Source: Diospyros lotus (Eukaryota; Streptophyta; Magnoliopsida; Ericales; Ebenaceae). Taken from it: 64,000 bases of DNA. Position 1 is the first letter of the stretch; the number at the start of each line of letters is the position of its first letter. Both the position numbers and the translations under genes were made by a program. Under the pieces are notes generated by a model. That model searched no databases. It saw only the letters and a program-made list of their open reading frames with translations, and had not been told where the DNA came from. Location: positions 23,291,879-23,355,878 of the forward strand of contig NC_068340.1 of NCBI RefSeq assembly GCF_014633365.1, in the 5' to 3' direction. This document shows positions 46,282 to 57,705 of the stretch, one piece after another.

Positions 46282-46840
46282 GTAGGCTTTATGACATTGT
46301 TTTTAGCTCGGTTGTAAGGAACGATCACTTTAATAGTTTCACCTCCAAGCATTTTATTTGGAATTCTCAACATATTTCTTTGGTTGTTGCATTTTATTTT
46401 TTCAATTTTAGTTCAGCGGTCGTTTCAACTTGCCTCATGTAATTGCCTCATTTATGTGGCCAAGCAGCTCTACTCTACTTTTATCATTTGCTCGTTAGTT
46501 ATGCAATTTGCATTCATGCCCCTTCGAGCTTTTATTTATTAATCTCAACAGCTTAATTTTTTGTCTGTTTATGTATGGGTTTTTTGTTTGAGGCTCTTTA
46601 GCCATAGGAAACTCGGGATGGGCCTCATGTCGTTGACGTGATCACGAGACTCATGCAACATTCACCGAGCTCGCATCTTTGGTCAAAATTATGGATTGCC
46701 TCATCATTTCTGAGGTAGGCATGTATGGTTCTTTTTAAAATGAGGGGACACCTTTTAATGGTGCCTGCTATTGTTCCTTTAGGTTCGTTTTCCGCAGGAA
46801 GTCTAGATTAGGCCAAAGATCCAACACAGGATTTGCCTCG
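46282..46840. other. Tat spacer downstream of antisense ORF
   Basis: Between the + strand ORF and the tandem repeats. No gene is seen. It is AT-richer at 46300-46580 and could serve as a 3' end for the antisense transcript. Confidence 0.45.
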
Positions 46841-47513
46841 GGCATCCGAGTTTGTTGGGGGATGTAGGCACCAGATCAGCCAAGGAGTCAGGTCTAGTTC
46901 AGGGGCGTAACACCGGGCTGAATCGAGGGATCTAGGTGAGTTTGCGGGCATAGGTGTCAAAGCTTCCAATGATCCTGAGTTGGTCTGTGGTCATAGGTGC
47001 TAAATTACGGTGAGGTGATCAAACCCTCCAAGGTAGAACTCTGTCTTTCACTTTCTTACCCACCGTTTTAAGGTCCTATCTACCTCAGGAGATGTGGGTT
47101 TGGCTAGCGATCCGGTTATGGATTCCATCCAGGTGTCCGAGTTTACCAGGAGACCTAGGCACCAGATCAACCAAGGAGTCCGGTCTAACTTAGGGGCATA
47201 GCACCAGACTCAATCGAGGGATCTATGTGAGTCTGCAGGCATAGGCGTCAGAGCATCCGATGATCCCGACCCGATCTTAGGTCATAGGCGCCAGATCGCA
47301 ACTGGGCAACTTAAGTCTCATGCGGTGAGGGCGACTTCCAACTCACCATATAGTAGCTTCTTCGTCTTTCGTCTCTTTTGAGGGTCAGTCTGCCTTTAGT
47401 GAATTTGGGTCCAACCAACGGTCAAGTTCGGGATTCCTTCCGGGTGTCCGAGTTTGTCGGGAGACCTAAGCACCAAATGAACCAAGGAGTCAGGTCTCGC
47501 CTAGGGGCATAGC

Positions 47514-48175
47514 TGTAATACCCCGAGAGCCCGGAGAAGTTAGAATATATCGAGGATAGTGTAAGAAAGGAAACAACACCAGCTGGATACCTTTTGGGCT
47601 GAATGTTGGCAAAGAACTCCCAAGTTAAGCGTGCTTAACCTGGGGTGATCCAGGGATGGGTGACCCCCTTGGGAAGTTCGTGTAGGCTCATCAGGGTAAG
47701 TTGTTCCGGTCCTTCCTATCGCTCGAACGGGATGTTACAAATGGTATCAGAGCCGACCCCCGAGCCTCTGAGTGCGGTGGTGGGGCAAACCTCAGTGAGG
47801 AGGCAGAGTCCCGAGGGGGGTGTGAGGCCCTTATGGGAGGTGCGTATAGGCACCTTAGGCGAATCCCACATCGGCCATGCACGGGGGGAGATCTGGGACC
47901 GGTTGTAAGGTCGCATGACGAGGACGTCATGTGCTTAAGGGGGGGAGAATGTAATACCCCGAGAGCCCGGAGAAGTTAGAATATATTGAGGATAGTGTAA
48001 GAAAGGAAACAACACCAGCTGGATACCTTTTGGGCTGAATGTTGGCAAAGAACTCCCAAGTTAAGCGTGCTTAACCTGGGGTAATCCAGGGATGGGTGAC
48101 CCCCCTGGGAAGTTCGTGTAGGCCCATCAGGGTAAGTTGTTCCGGTCCTTCCTATCGCTCGAACGGGATGTTACA
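47514..48175 (+). mobile_element. Complete Cassandra TRIM retrotransposon
   Basis: Two 226-bp LTRs (47514-47739 and 47950-48175) flank a 210-bp interior. Near the left LTR the interior starts with the Met-tRNA type PBS TGGTATCAGAGCC (47742-47754). It ends with the purine run AAGGGGGGGGAGAA before the right LTR. The 5-bp TSD ATAGC is perfect (47509-47513 and 48176-48180). The LTRs start TGTAATACCCC, end TGTTACA and differ at only a few bases, indicating recent insertion. It encodes no protein and must use enzymes made by another element. Confidence 0.97.
47613..47684 (+). other. 5S rRNA-derived domain in Cassandra left LTR
   Basis: AGAACTCCCAAGTTAAGCG, then GTGCTTAACC and CAGGGATGGGTGACC followed by GGGAAG match the 3' half of plant 5S rRNA, including its internal RNA polymerase III control region. 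The same domain recurs at about 48049-48120. This is a retrotransposon part, not a 5S gene. Confidence 0.88.
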
Positions 48176-48313
48176 ATAGCACTGAACTCAATCGAAGGAT
48201 CTGGTTCGTAGTCATATGCACCTAATTACTGCCGGGCGTCCTTGACCTCTTCGGGTGTATTCTGTAATAGGTGGTGTATTCTTTTATTTATAGGGAATTA
48301 TTACATGGAAAAA

Positions 48314-50250
48314 TTAAAAGGAATTCCAGCTCCCAGGAGAGTCGGGTAGTGCCTCCTGTAATGAATGCATCTCTACATCTTGCGCTTCAGATCTTTCATG
48401 GCTAACCCTGATCGACAGAGCGGGGAAGTACCTTTTGAGGTGCATAGTATTCCAAGTCTTGCCCATCATTTCCCCTTGCAATGTTTGCAATGCGCAGGTG
48501 TTGGCCTCCAGCATTCTTTGTATTCTATAGGGCCCTTCCCAATTTGGCCTGAGCTTCTCTTTTTCCCTAAGGGCGTTCATAATTGTTGTCTTCCTGAGCA
48601 CAGAATCCCCTTCCTAAAACATTTGAGGGCAGACATTCACATTGTAATAGCCGGTGATCCTTCTCTGATACACTACCAGTTATATAGCTGTTGTTATGGG
48701 TATTTCTCGCTCTACTCCTTATGAGCTAGGCTCAACCCAGTAGGCCGACCCAATCGCATGAAGCCCAGCAGACCCTGAACTGAGTTCATTAAAACAAGCT
48801 TGCACATTGTTAGAGCCCGAGCTCAGATCGCGGGACCAAATGGACTGCATACGAGTGAGCTCCCAACGACTCTTCCAGCTCACTAGCCTAACCGATCAGC
48901 TCGCATAATGAGATGGTTAAATGCCAGAGAATGCTAATGGGTTAGGAGCCATCCCAGCTGGGCCAACCTGGCCCCATCCTCTAGGCCCATTTGCTCGGTC
49001 CATGTCGGTCCCATCCTTGCCCCTGGCAGTAACATCATTATAGCCACTTCTGGATTTTTGCGCTTTCGCCTTAGATCCCATCCTCATTAATGACGGATCC
49101 TATCCACATTAATGAGGGTCTCGTCGGTACCTTGCCACTACATGGGCGCCTCCGCCGGTGCCGGATATTCTGTTCCATCACCTGCAGACAAACAACACAT
49201 GCAAGAGGACATCTCATCCTCCTATATATCAGTCAACTCTCCTCAGAGCCATGGTATGCTTTCCCTGCCAACTTGCTGATATTCTGCATTCCCTTATTCG
49301 CTTACTTACTTGAGCATCAGAGTATTTTGCAGGGGCCGACCAGCTGGCAGATCAACAAATCGAACCAAATAACCCATTTTTTCTCCCTCTCGAATCCATA
49401 ACACCAGTGTGGGCCGGCGAATCATGGTCAACCAATTTCGAATGTCGATAGCTGCTTTCTCTCTCAACTCATCCAACAGATCCAGGTTCTTTCACAAACA
49501 ATCTGAATTTCCCTCTTCACTGATAGCCATGACCTAAGGCGAGGTGAGGTCTATTTCCACCAGAATAAGAGCATCTATCCCATACACCAAGCTGAAAGGC
49601 GTTTCCCCTGTAGATACACGATTGATCATTCGATAAGCCCATAAAATGCTCGGGAGCTCATTAGCTCATTTGCTTTTGGCTTTTTCTGATCGGGTCTTCA
49701 ACCCATGTAGGTTGGTTTTATTGCTTGCTTCTACCTGCCCATTGGCTTGGGGGTATGCCACATATGCCATTCTCAAACTGATTTCCCATCTTTGACAAAA
49801 AAACTCTAAAAAGCTCCAAAGCGACAAATTATATCTTTCCACACCATTCCATCTACCTTCTTCTCGGTTATGGTTGCTAGAGGTTTGGCTTTAACCCACT
49901 TTGTAAAGTAATCGGTGGCCACCAACAAGAATTTTCTCTATGCTGACGCCATTGGAAATGGACCCAAAATGTCTAACCCCCACTATGCAAATGGTGATGG
50001 CTGGAATATCGGCCCAATTGACGAAGGGGGTCGTACTGTCAAAGGGGCGTGTTTTTGTCACCTGTCACATGTTCGCACTTTTCGGGCTACGTCTTGTCTC
50101 AAAGTAGGCCAAAAGAAATCGGCTCGTAGGATCTTCCCAACCAATGCTCTCCCATCGAGGTGTTCTTCGCAATCCCATTCATGCACTTCTTTCAAAGCCT
50201 GCTCTGTCTCTAGGGGTCCCAAACATTTAGCCGATAACTGTAAAGTGGGT
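48314..50250 (-). pseudogene. Tat integrase (degenerate, split by a solo LTR)
   Basis: The C-terminal part at 48314-48601 reads KLRPNWEGPYRIQ and NTMHLKRYF, typical for plant gypsy integrases. The catalytic-core end is legible upstream (RAPEHFMGLSND near 49650, then GNAFQLGVWDR, in shifted frames) and the zinc-binding start lies toward 50250. Stops and shifts are numerous. A solo LTR (48655-49412) sits between the core and the C-terminal domain. Confidence 0.75.
48655..49412 (-). mobile_element. Solo LTR inserted in Tat integrase
   Basis: A 758-bp insertion with a perfect 5-bp TSD, GCCGG, at 48650-48654 and 49413-49417. It interrupts integrase coding that is otherwise continuous. One terminus is canonical (TG in + orientation, CA on the minus strand); the other reads CC on the minus strand in place of TG. 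A GATATATAGG box near 49225 supports minus orientation. Family not determined. Confidence 0.72.
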
Positions 50251-50760
50251 TGTACTGGTCTTCAGCCTCTTGGCCTCCAAAGGTGCTATTGGAAGCTCTT
50301 CATTAAGTAGGTCCTTTAGCATTGGCATTCTCCAGTCATCAACCTTGGAAATACAGTGCACATCCCCTTCATTTTCATCTACACTTGGTCGTTGTAAGAC
50401 CTCTATGTGAATCAACTGTCCCGGGGTGTCTCTCGTAGAGGCCAACTTGGACAGCGCATCAGCATGTTGGTTAAGGGACTTGTTGATTTGAATAAGTTCA
50501 AAGTGTTCAAACCTATGAGCGAGTTCTTTCACTGTTTGCAAATAGCGGGCCAAAACTAACTCTCTTACTTCAAAAGCTCTTTGGAATTGTTGCACTACCA
50601 ACTGAGAATCGTTGTGGGCTATCAAGCTTTTCACCTTCAATTTCTCTGCCAACTTTATTCCAGCCAATAAAGCCCCATATTCTGTTGAGTTGTTTGAGTT
50701 AGGGAAGATGAAGCGTAGGAAGTATTCCAACACTTCCTTCTCCAGAGAGATTAATACCAC
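50227..50760 (-). pseudogene. Tat second (archaeal-type) RNase H region
   Basis: This minus-strand ORF encodes NSTEYGALLAGIKLAEKLKV, then AHNDSQLVVQQFQRAFEV and NQHADALSKLAS. These are the conserved Glu, Asp and Asp motifs of the extra RNase H carried by Tat elements downstream of the usual RT-linked one. The first Asp block is not clearly seen. It continues toward the integrase. Confidence 0.82.
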
Positions 50761-50877
50761 TCATACTCCACTCCCTTTGGCATTGGACGCTCGATCCATA
50801 AATAACATCCATTCTTTCCAGCAAACTTTTTCTGTTGTTGGCGAGTGAGTGCATTCCACTATGAAGTCTGTCAATGC

Positions 50878-52113
50878 CTACCCCTTTATTACCTTTCTGG
50901 GCTCGAAGATGATATCGTACTCACTGAGTTCAATTACCCATTTGGTTAGCCTTCCTGAACATTCAGGTTTCTGTAAAATCTGTCTTAATGGTTGATCTGT
51001 TAACACTGCCACAGCGTGGGCTTGAAAGTAAGGTCTTAATTTCCTCGCTGCCGTCACTAGTGCCAAAGTTATATTTTCAATGTAGGGGTATTGCGACTCT
51101 GCTCCTCGCAATACCTTACTTACATAATAGACTAGGTTGTCAACCTGTCCAACTTGCCTGACGAGGATTGAACTTATAGCCGGATGGCTGACTCCTAAAT
51201 ATAGGCATAGTTTTTCTCCAGTTTTCGGTGTCAACAAAGTAATCTCCTTTAGGTACTCCTTCAACTCTTGAAAAGCTTTCTCACACTCAAGGGTCCATCG
51301 AAAACTTTTTAAGGGTTTAAAGAAGGGAAGGCCGCATTTAGCATACTTCGAGAGAAATCTGCCCAAAGCCGTCAAGCTTCTGGTCAGCCTCTGAACCTCC
51401 TATACTGAGGAAGGGGACTACACGTCGATTACTGCTTTCACCTTTTCTGGGTTAGCCTCTATCCCTCTATGGGTAATCACGTATCCTAGAAATTTTCCTG
51501 ACTTCACCCCGAATGCGCACTTGTCTGGATTCAAACGTATATTATTCTTTCTAAACACAGCAAAAACTTTCTCAAGTTGTCTGGCTTGTGACTCGCCTTG
51601 TTTTCTTTTTACTATCATATCGTCCACATAAGCCTTCATTACCTCCCTAAGTAGGTCTTTAAATACCTTGTTAACCATCATCTAATATGTGGCCCCTGCA
51701 TTCTTTAAGCCAAAGGGAATCACCTGGTAGAGTTACGTCCCATTTTATGTGATGAAGCTCGTTTTCTTAACATCGGGTGCATACATACTGATCTGGTGGT
51801 AACCTGAGAAGGCATCCAAGAAACTCAACACAGCATATTCGGAGGTATCATCAACTAGCATGTCTATTAGAGTGAGTGGGTAGGAGTCCTTTGGGTAAGC
51901 CTTGTTCAGGTTGGTAAAATTGATGCATACTCACCATTTCCCATTGGCCTTAGGTACCATCACGAAATTTGCTAGCCATTCGGGGTATTGAACCTCCTTA
52001 ATGAACCCCACCTCAAGGAGCTTGTCTACTTCTTCTTCTAGGTACCTCAATCTCTCTAGGGTGATGTGTCTTTTCTTCTGTTTAATTGGCCGGGCTTCCG
52101 GACGAACATTCAA
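50878..52113 (-). pseudogene. Tat reverse transcriptase and RNase H (degenerate)
   Basis: The RT start is at 52113-51931 (KLLEVGFIKEVQYPEWLANF, then VPKANGKW). The catalytic segment is in the ORF 51418-51681 (MKAYVDDMIVK, then LNPDKCAFGVKSGKFLGYVI). The linked RNase H is in the ORF 50878-51375 (FRWTLECEKAFQELKEYL, YYVSKVLRGAESQYPYIE). Three or more stops separate the pieces. Confidence 0.88.
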
Positions 52114-52223
52114 TTGGTGGGATATGATCTCTGGACTAATACCAGGTATGTCGGTGGGCGTCTAAGAAAATACGTCCGCATAGGACCACAAACATCTGAT
52201 GACTTCATCTTCTTTCGGTCCCT

Positions 52224-52903
52224 CTAATTGGCTCCCCAAGCGCATCTCCTGTTGCTATCATCAGGGTTTAGAGGGATTGCTTCAAGCGATTCTACTAGCT
52301 GAGTCTTGTTAGCTTCAAGAGTCTGCTCACTGATCATTAAAGTCTCTTCAGTCATTATTTTTTCCTTCCCCTTTGCACCTTTTGTAGAGCTCACATAGCA
52401 CACCCTGACTTGTTTCTGATTACCCCTTACTTGGCCTACCCCCTGTGGCATGGGAAATTTCATCAGCATATACCCCGGGGAAATGGCGGCTCTCATAGCA
52501 TTAATGAGGGAACATCCTAGGATCATGTTGTAGGTAAGGGAAAAAGTTTTGACTACCATGAATTTAACTTGTCGGGTGATCACTTGGGGATAATCCCTAA
52601 GCGTAATGGGCAGCTGGACCGATCTAACTACTGATACCACTTCTCTCATGAATATAAAAGGGGAAAGTGATTGTCCTTAGTCAGTCATGGGCAATATGCA
52701 TATTCTCAAAGCAGTTCCATTATAACAGATTGACAAAGCTTCCGCTATCCACCAGTATTCTTTCAATGGGGTGCTTGGCAATAATGACAGAGATAACAAA
52801 AGGATCATCGTGAGGGAGCAACACATCTCCTTAGTCTTTAGGTGTGAAAATGATGGGATCTTCATTTTCTTGAACCTTTGCCTTCGAGCCTACGTGTAGC
52901 GCC
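52224..52903 (-). pseudogene. Tat aspartic protease region (degenerate)
   Basis: On the minus strand ERILVDSGSFVNLL (about 52770-52730) carries the DSG active site of the retroviral-type protease, and a stop follows. The ORF 52224-52649 continues with FMVVKTFSLTYNMILGCSLI, the usual second conserved block of this family. The link to gag is broken by the solo LTR at 52904. Confidence 0.8.
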
Positions 52904-54838
52904 TGATTAGTGATTAATTTTATAAAAATTTTATTATAATTATACCCTTCTTTTGATCTTAAAAATAGTTTAAATTAGATATTAATATATATTTTATGGT
53001 TATATGCAAGTTTAAATTGAAAAATGAATGAAATGAAATTTTAAAGTAAAATTTAATAATAATAATAATAATATATAAAATTATATATAATACATATACA
53101 TCATTATATGCATGCATGTAATATATATATATATAATATAATAATATATATATATGTGCCATGTGTAATACATATATATAATATATAATTTATTAATAAC
53201 ATTAAATTATTTTTATTTTTTTAGGTATGAAGAATTCAAGTCCATGAAGAAATCAAACCCATGGAGAAATCAAACCCATGAAAAATTAAAGTCCATGAAG
53301 AATTCAAGCCCATGAAGAATTAAGGCCCAATTTGAGCAACCCATGAAAGATATTATTTGGAGAAGGCCCAAGGATTATTTTTAATCCTAATGAAGATTAA
53401 AAACCAATTTATAGAAATCTATTTTTATTTTTTATGTGAGAGCTTTATTAGGTGTGTTTTTTAGCTAAAATCCATTTAACTATTAGGTGGATATTATAGC
53501 TAAAATCCATTTAACTTTATGAATGCTTTATTAGGTATGTATTTTAGTTAAAATCCATTTAATATTAGGTGTGTATTATAGCTAAAATCCATTTAACTTT
53601 AAGTGTGTGAGTGCCCATTAGATATAATTATGTCTAGTTGAATAATTGAAATTGTGTGGTTTGTATTGCATCTTGTGGCCTATAAATAGATCACTTGATT
53701 GCATTTGTAAGTGTGATTATTATTCTTGAATCAAAGTTTAGTTGTTTCCTTATAATTCTCTCTTTGAGAATTGTTCTTGTTCTTTCCCCTTTTCTTTAGT
53801 ATTCTCTCTTGTGATCTTACTTCCTTCCTTTCTTCTTTTAAATTCTTATGTCATTTATTATTACTTTATTATTCACCGCCTAAATGGCCGGTTAATTTGT
53901 GCCTTTAAATTTCTACAATTTTAATTCTTGTTATTTAATTATCCACCGCCTAAATGGCCGGTTAGTTTATACCTTTAAAATTTCTTGTCATTTAAATTCT
54001 GTTATTTAAATTACGTCGTTTAAATTCATGTCAATTAACTTTTAAATGGAAATGAGTAGCTAAATCTAATCTTGGGTTAAGGCAAGGACAGTGTCCAACG
54101 CCAATGATTCCCAAAGAAAGCCGCGCTTTAAATAAGTAACATTAATTTAAATTTCAGTATGAGTGTATCTTAATTATTGAGAAATCACTAGGTTTGGATT
54201 GGAGCGTAAGCCTAACTTAGAGCTTTCATGCCATGTATGAGAGTTACTAGAACTGGAAACGCTATCATACCCAAACCCGGATGATTAATTTAGTTGTTTT
54301 GTGTATTAATTGCAATTGAATTTATGGTAGTTGCTTAAATTAGAATCCCGCATATCATGTATGGGGATTGCTTAACCTAGAACTATCATCATCTCTAATT
54401 GCATTTAATAACAAACCCTCATATCTGAAATTAAATTAATGTTGCTAATCTTTTATGCTAAAATTTGGGAATCAACGGGTTGGCACTGAAATTGTCTTAA
54501 CTCAAGTACTATCCAATTTTATATTTTCACTTAAAGTATTTATTTCAATTACTACCTTAATTTATTTCCTAGTATCTGTTGTTTAAAAAACCATAAAAAA
54601 CCTTGTTGCCAATTTGTCCAAATGTGTGTGTGCTTGTGTGACATTCTTTTTATTTTGCCATAAATAAATCTCTCAGTGGACGACCTGAACTCATTCAGAA
54701 AATATAAATTTAAGTTTGAACTACAACTGCACTCGTACACTGACGAGTATAAACCTCTCACCTAAATAAAAAAATAATAATATAAAATTTTTATTGTGTT
54801 TTGTTTTGTGTTTTAATTGCAGGGTGGGAGTGCAGCCA
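52904..54838 (+). mobile_element. Solo LTR (Athila/Tat-like) inserted in Tat gag-protease
   Basis: A 1935-bp insertion from TGATTAGTG to GTGCAGCCA with a perfect 5-bp TSD, GCGCC, at 52899-52903 and 54839-54843. The block CTACAACTGCACTCGTACAC near its 3' end resembles Athila-type LTRs, so + orientation is likely. It carries several internal tandem repeats. Short ORFs are not genes. Confidence 0.85.
53225..53610. repeat. Tandem repeats inside the solo LTR
   Basis: Five units of about 20 bp based on CCCATGAAGAATTCAAG (53225-53330) are followed by four blocks ending GCTAAAATCCATTTAAC (53465-53605). A further 73-bp duplication, with CACCGCCTAAATGGCCGGTTA, lies at about 53872 and 53944. Confidence 0.8.
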
Positions 54839-54843
54839 GCGCC

Positions 54844-56700
54844 TGGCGCTCATATGCTTTTCTAGCACAAGAGGAGTCGCCGGCCAACTTTTCTCCTCCT
54901 AAGATTACGTGTATCCTTTCCATGATAGGCTCATTGCCATTTTCTCCAGTACTTGGCCCTACTTCTTCCCTCCTTTCATTGTTTCTCTCTCATTCTCTCT
55001 GCCGAGGCAGTTGGTTTTCCCTTCTGTTTTGGGCGTCATTCCATGGACGAGGGGGCCTCATCTGATTATCTTTCATGGATTCTTCTCCCTTGCCCTGTTG
55101 GCTTTTTGCCTTATCCAGTATGAATCGATCAAGCTTCCCATCTCAGATTAGCTGCTCGATCTGGTTTCGTAGCTCCCGACACTGTTCTGTAGTGTGCCCT
55201 GAGGACTCGTGAAATTTGTAGAAAGAGTCCATGTTCCTGCCCATCGGCTGGTTAGAGTATGGGAGAAAGTTAATGAGCCCTGTATGTGCAATGGAGGAAA
55301 GGATAGTGGCTCTTGGCTCGGTGAGGGGAGTGAAGCTCATGAATTGCATCTTTGGGGGTTCTTCTCTTCTTTGTATCTTTGTTGTTCTGTCCGATCCAAC
55401 ATCATTGAGCCTTCCTCTTCTTTTTCCTTCACATGCTTCTAGAATCTCCATTTGGACGATGAATTGTTCAGCTCTGGCAAACAATTCGTCCATTAAGTTT
55501 GGCTCGGAGAAGGCTAGGGATCTTCTGAGCGTAGCGTATGTGGTTCCATTAAGCAAGGCAGATGCCGCCAAACTGACCGGGAGGTCCTTTACCTCTTGCG
55601 TTGCGACCTTAAACCGCTCGATATATTGCTTTAGGGATTCACTCGGCCTTTGCTGTAAGCTCATCAAATACCTGGCACTCTTATTCTTCGGGACATAGGC
55701 AAAGAAAGCCTCCAAAAATTCTCTCTTCAATTGTTTGAATGATCGGATATGTCCGACTGGTAACTCAGTGAACCACTGTTGTGTCTGTCCTACTAAGGAG
55801 AGTGGGAAAGTGACCTCGTTCCACCCACGTAACATAGCCATTGCGATGAAGTGTTGTACGTGTCTCTCGAGGTCTTCCTTCCCTAAGTACACTAAGAGCT
55901 GTGGCAACTTGAACCCTGGTTGCACTGGTTGTCTTTGGAGCTCCCCGAATAATGGAAATCCCTTTGTGGGGGTTTCTCTTTGCGTCATCACAACTTGCTT
56001 CCACTCTCTAACACTTCCTCTATGAGGCGTCTGACGTCGAACACCTTGAGCATTTCTTTCTCTGCTTCATTCTTGCAGGGAGATGGGATGCAAAAAGCTC
56101 TTGAGTGGGTGCTCTCCGCCATCTTTTCATACATAGGGGCTTTCCCTGGTCTCCTGTCATAATCTCCCCTTAGGTTGGCTATTTTCAGGACTTGGTCATT
56201 AACCCTGGGAGTCCCAATCCTTATCCCTCGTCGTGGGGCCCTCGAAGGGTTATCTTAGGATCTCCAATGTTCTCCCCCCACATCTGTTTGTCTCATGTGG
56301 GGAATATGGATGTTTGGCATCTGTTCATGCAAAAGAGTAATAATCCCTTATAGTCTTCTCATGCTCTCTTCGTTGTTTGTCCTGAGCTCATCATTTTGGT
56401 GCTTTAGCTCTTAAAATTTCTTCTATAATTGTTCATAATCTAATAGTGGGATCGTAAGTGGAGTTACCCCGGAGGGCCTTGGAGGTACTATAGGGTTCCT
56501 CCTTGGAATTGAGGACTGTCTCAGGGAGTGTTGTTCTTGATTCGTTGGTATTGTGGGCGGGGCTTGCCTTCCTTGCCTTGCCACTTATCTCCCTAATCCG
56601 ACGGCGTGTCCCTCCCTTTACTCCGAATGCTCCATACCTCCAATCCAGTAGTCTGATGGCCTTCAAGCATTGGAATGTTTCCCGAACGCACCTCATTGTC
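54844..56700 (-). pseudogene. Tat gag (mostly readable)
   Basis: The ORF 55143-55991 encodes the capsid domain (LGKEDLERHVQHFIAMAMLR, QQWFTELPVGHIRSFKQLKR, SLKQYIERFKVATQEV). It also encodes the start of the nucleocapsid-type region (CHESSGHTTEQCRELRNQIE-like, with FH in place of the first Cys). Coding continues to 54844 as GGEKLAGDSSCARKAYERQ and toward the N-terminus through the ORF 56433-56696. At least one stop lies between these pieces. Its end is cut by the solo LTR. Confidence 0.85.
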
Positions 56701-56860
56701 TAAGTGATCTTCCAAAAGTCCAGGTACCATATGATGCACCTAGTTAGGGTCTCCCGTCCTAGTACGAGTGCTCCTTCGGGTAGAGTTATGCGGGTTTGCC
56801 AAACCAATTGATCTTGTCCCTCTTGGCATCTTGTATTAAGATTGGTTTTTTGTTGCATTT

Positions 56861-56876
56861 CCCATAGACGATGCTA
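56861..56876 (-). other. Tat primer binding site (altered)
   Basis: Four bases after the LTR end the minus strand reads TAGCATCGTCTATGGG. It resembles the TGGCGCCGTCTGTGGG type that I know from Tat elements, differing only by transitions at CpG-like positions. Confidence 0.5.
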
Positions 56877-56879
56877 AAT

Positions 56880-57705
56880 TGTTGTTGCCAAAATACAACA
56901 ATTAGAATTTTTAAGAGTGGGATGCCTGTAGATGCCGACAATCTCGGGATACAATTGAAGCTCGGTCACAGAATTTGGGTAGGCTTCTAAAGAGGTGCTT
57001 CCGAAGTGATGCTTTCATTGGGTTCCTTCTGAAGGGGTTCTCTCGAAGGGTTCTTTCCGAAATGATGCTCCCGAAGGGTCTCTTCAGAAGGAAAGTTTCA
57101 TGTAAGTGAGATTCTTATGATGTGGAATGCTTTTGAAGGGTCGCTTCCGTTGGATTCCTTCCGAAGGGTTCCTTCTGAAGGAATGTTTCAGGCAGTGAGA
57201 TTCTTGTGATCTGGAATGCTTTCGAAGGGTCGCTTCTGTTGGATTCTTTATGAAGGGTTTTTTTGGGTGGATGATGGTCTTTTCACACGAGTATGGCGAT
57301 CTAGGGGCGTCCGAATGAGCTTTTCTTCCGAATGGATAGGTGTGGCGCTTCCTAAAGAGGCTGTGAACAACGAACAAGGGTTAGAAAGCTCGCAGGATTC
57401 TCATCCTGGGAAGACCCTCCAATGCTTAAGTCAGTAACAAAAGGAAAAGAATCTTACGGAAAGGAAAATAGGCTAAATTTCGAAAGGAAAATGAAAGTGG
57501 TATACCGATCTCTGGATCCCCTTTCTGTGAACTATAGTGAGGCTTTTATTGAGCTCGAGCTTCGAGGACACATGTCATTTCTTAAGGCCTCTTCCGAAGG
57601 ACTCTTCGGAGGGGGGGCTTCTCCTTCCAAAGGATCCTTCCCAAGCAGCTTCACACGTTCCCTATAATGCTTAGTCATCTTCCTTTCGATTATTGGGGTA
57701 CAACA
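56880..57705 (-). repeat. Tat 5' LTR
   Basis: An 826-bp LTR similar to 42258-42990, with the same ends and the same TTC(C/T)GAAGG motif richness. Confidence 0.88.

Larger units (their letters stand above)
46841..48240. repeat. Tandem repeat array of about 300-bp units in the Tat element
   Basis: Three units carry ATCCGAGTTTGTTGG- or GTCCGAGTTTGTCGG-like sequence, then ACC(A/T)AATGA- or ACCAGATCA-like sequence and CAAGGAGTCAGGTCT. The last block starts at about 46881, 47172 and 47483, giving periods of 291 and 311 bp. The third unit is split by the Cassandra element and finishes after 48180. Confidence 0.85.
42258..57705 (-). mobile_element. Tat-lineage Ty3/gypsy element, 15.4 kb with nested insertions
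   Basis: LTR pair 42258-42990 and 56880-57705, both TGTTG...CAACA. The flanks AGAAT (42253-42257) and AGAAG (57706-57710) agree at four of five bases. Minus-strand order: PBS-like site, gag, protease, RT, RNase H, second RNase H, integrase; then a + strand ORF between integrase and the 3' LTR. Two RNase H regions, no chromodomain and an antisense ORF are hallmarks of the Tat lineage (Retand/Grande-like). All genes are degenerate. It cuts the hAT transposase gene just before its last codons. Confidence 0.9.

Noticed and set aside
47613..47684. 5S rRNA gene
   Set aside because: Only part of 5S is present, and it lies in both LTRs of a Cassandra TRIM with TSD. It is a retrotransposon domain.
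47645..47979. Four overlapping ORFs of 66-92 codons
   Set aside because: They cover the Cassandra LTR and its interior, a non-coding element.
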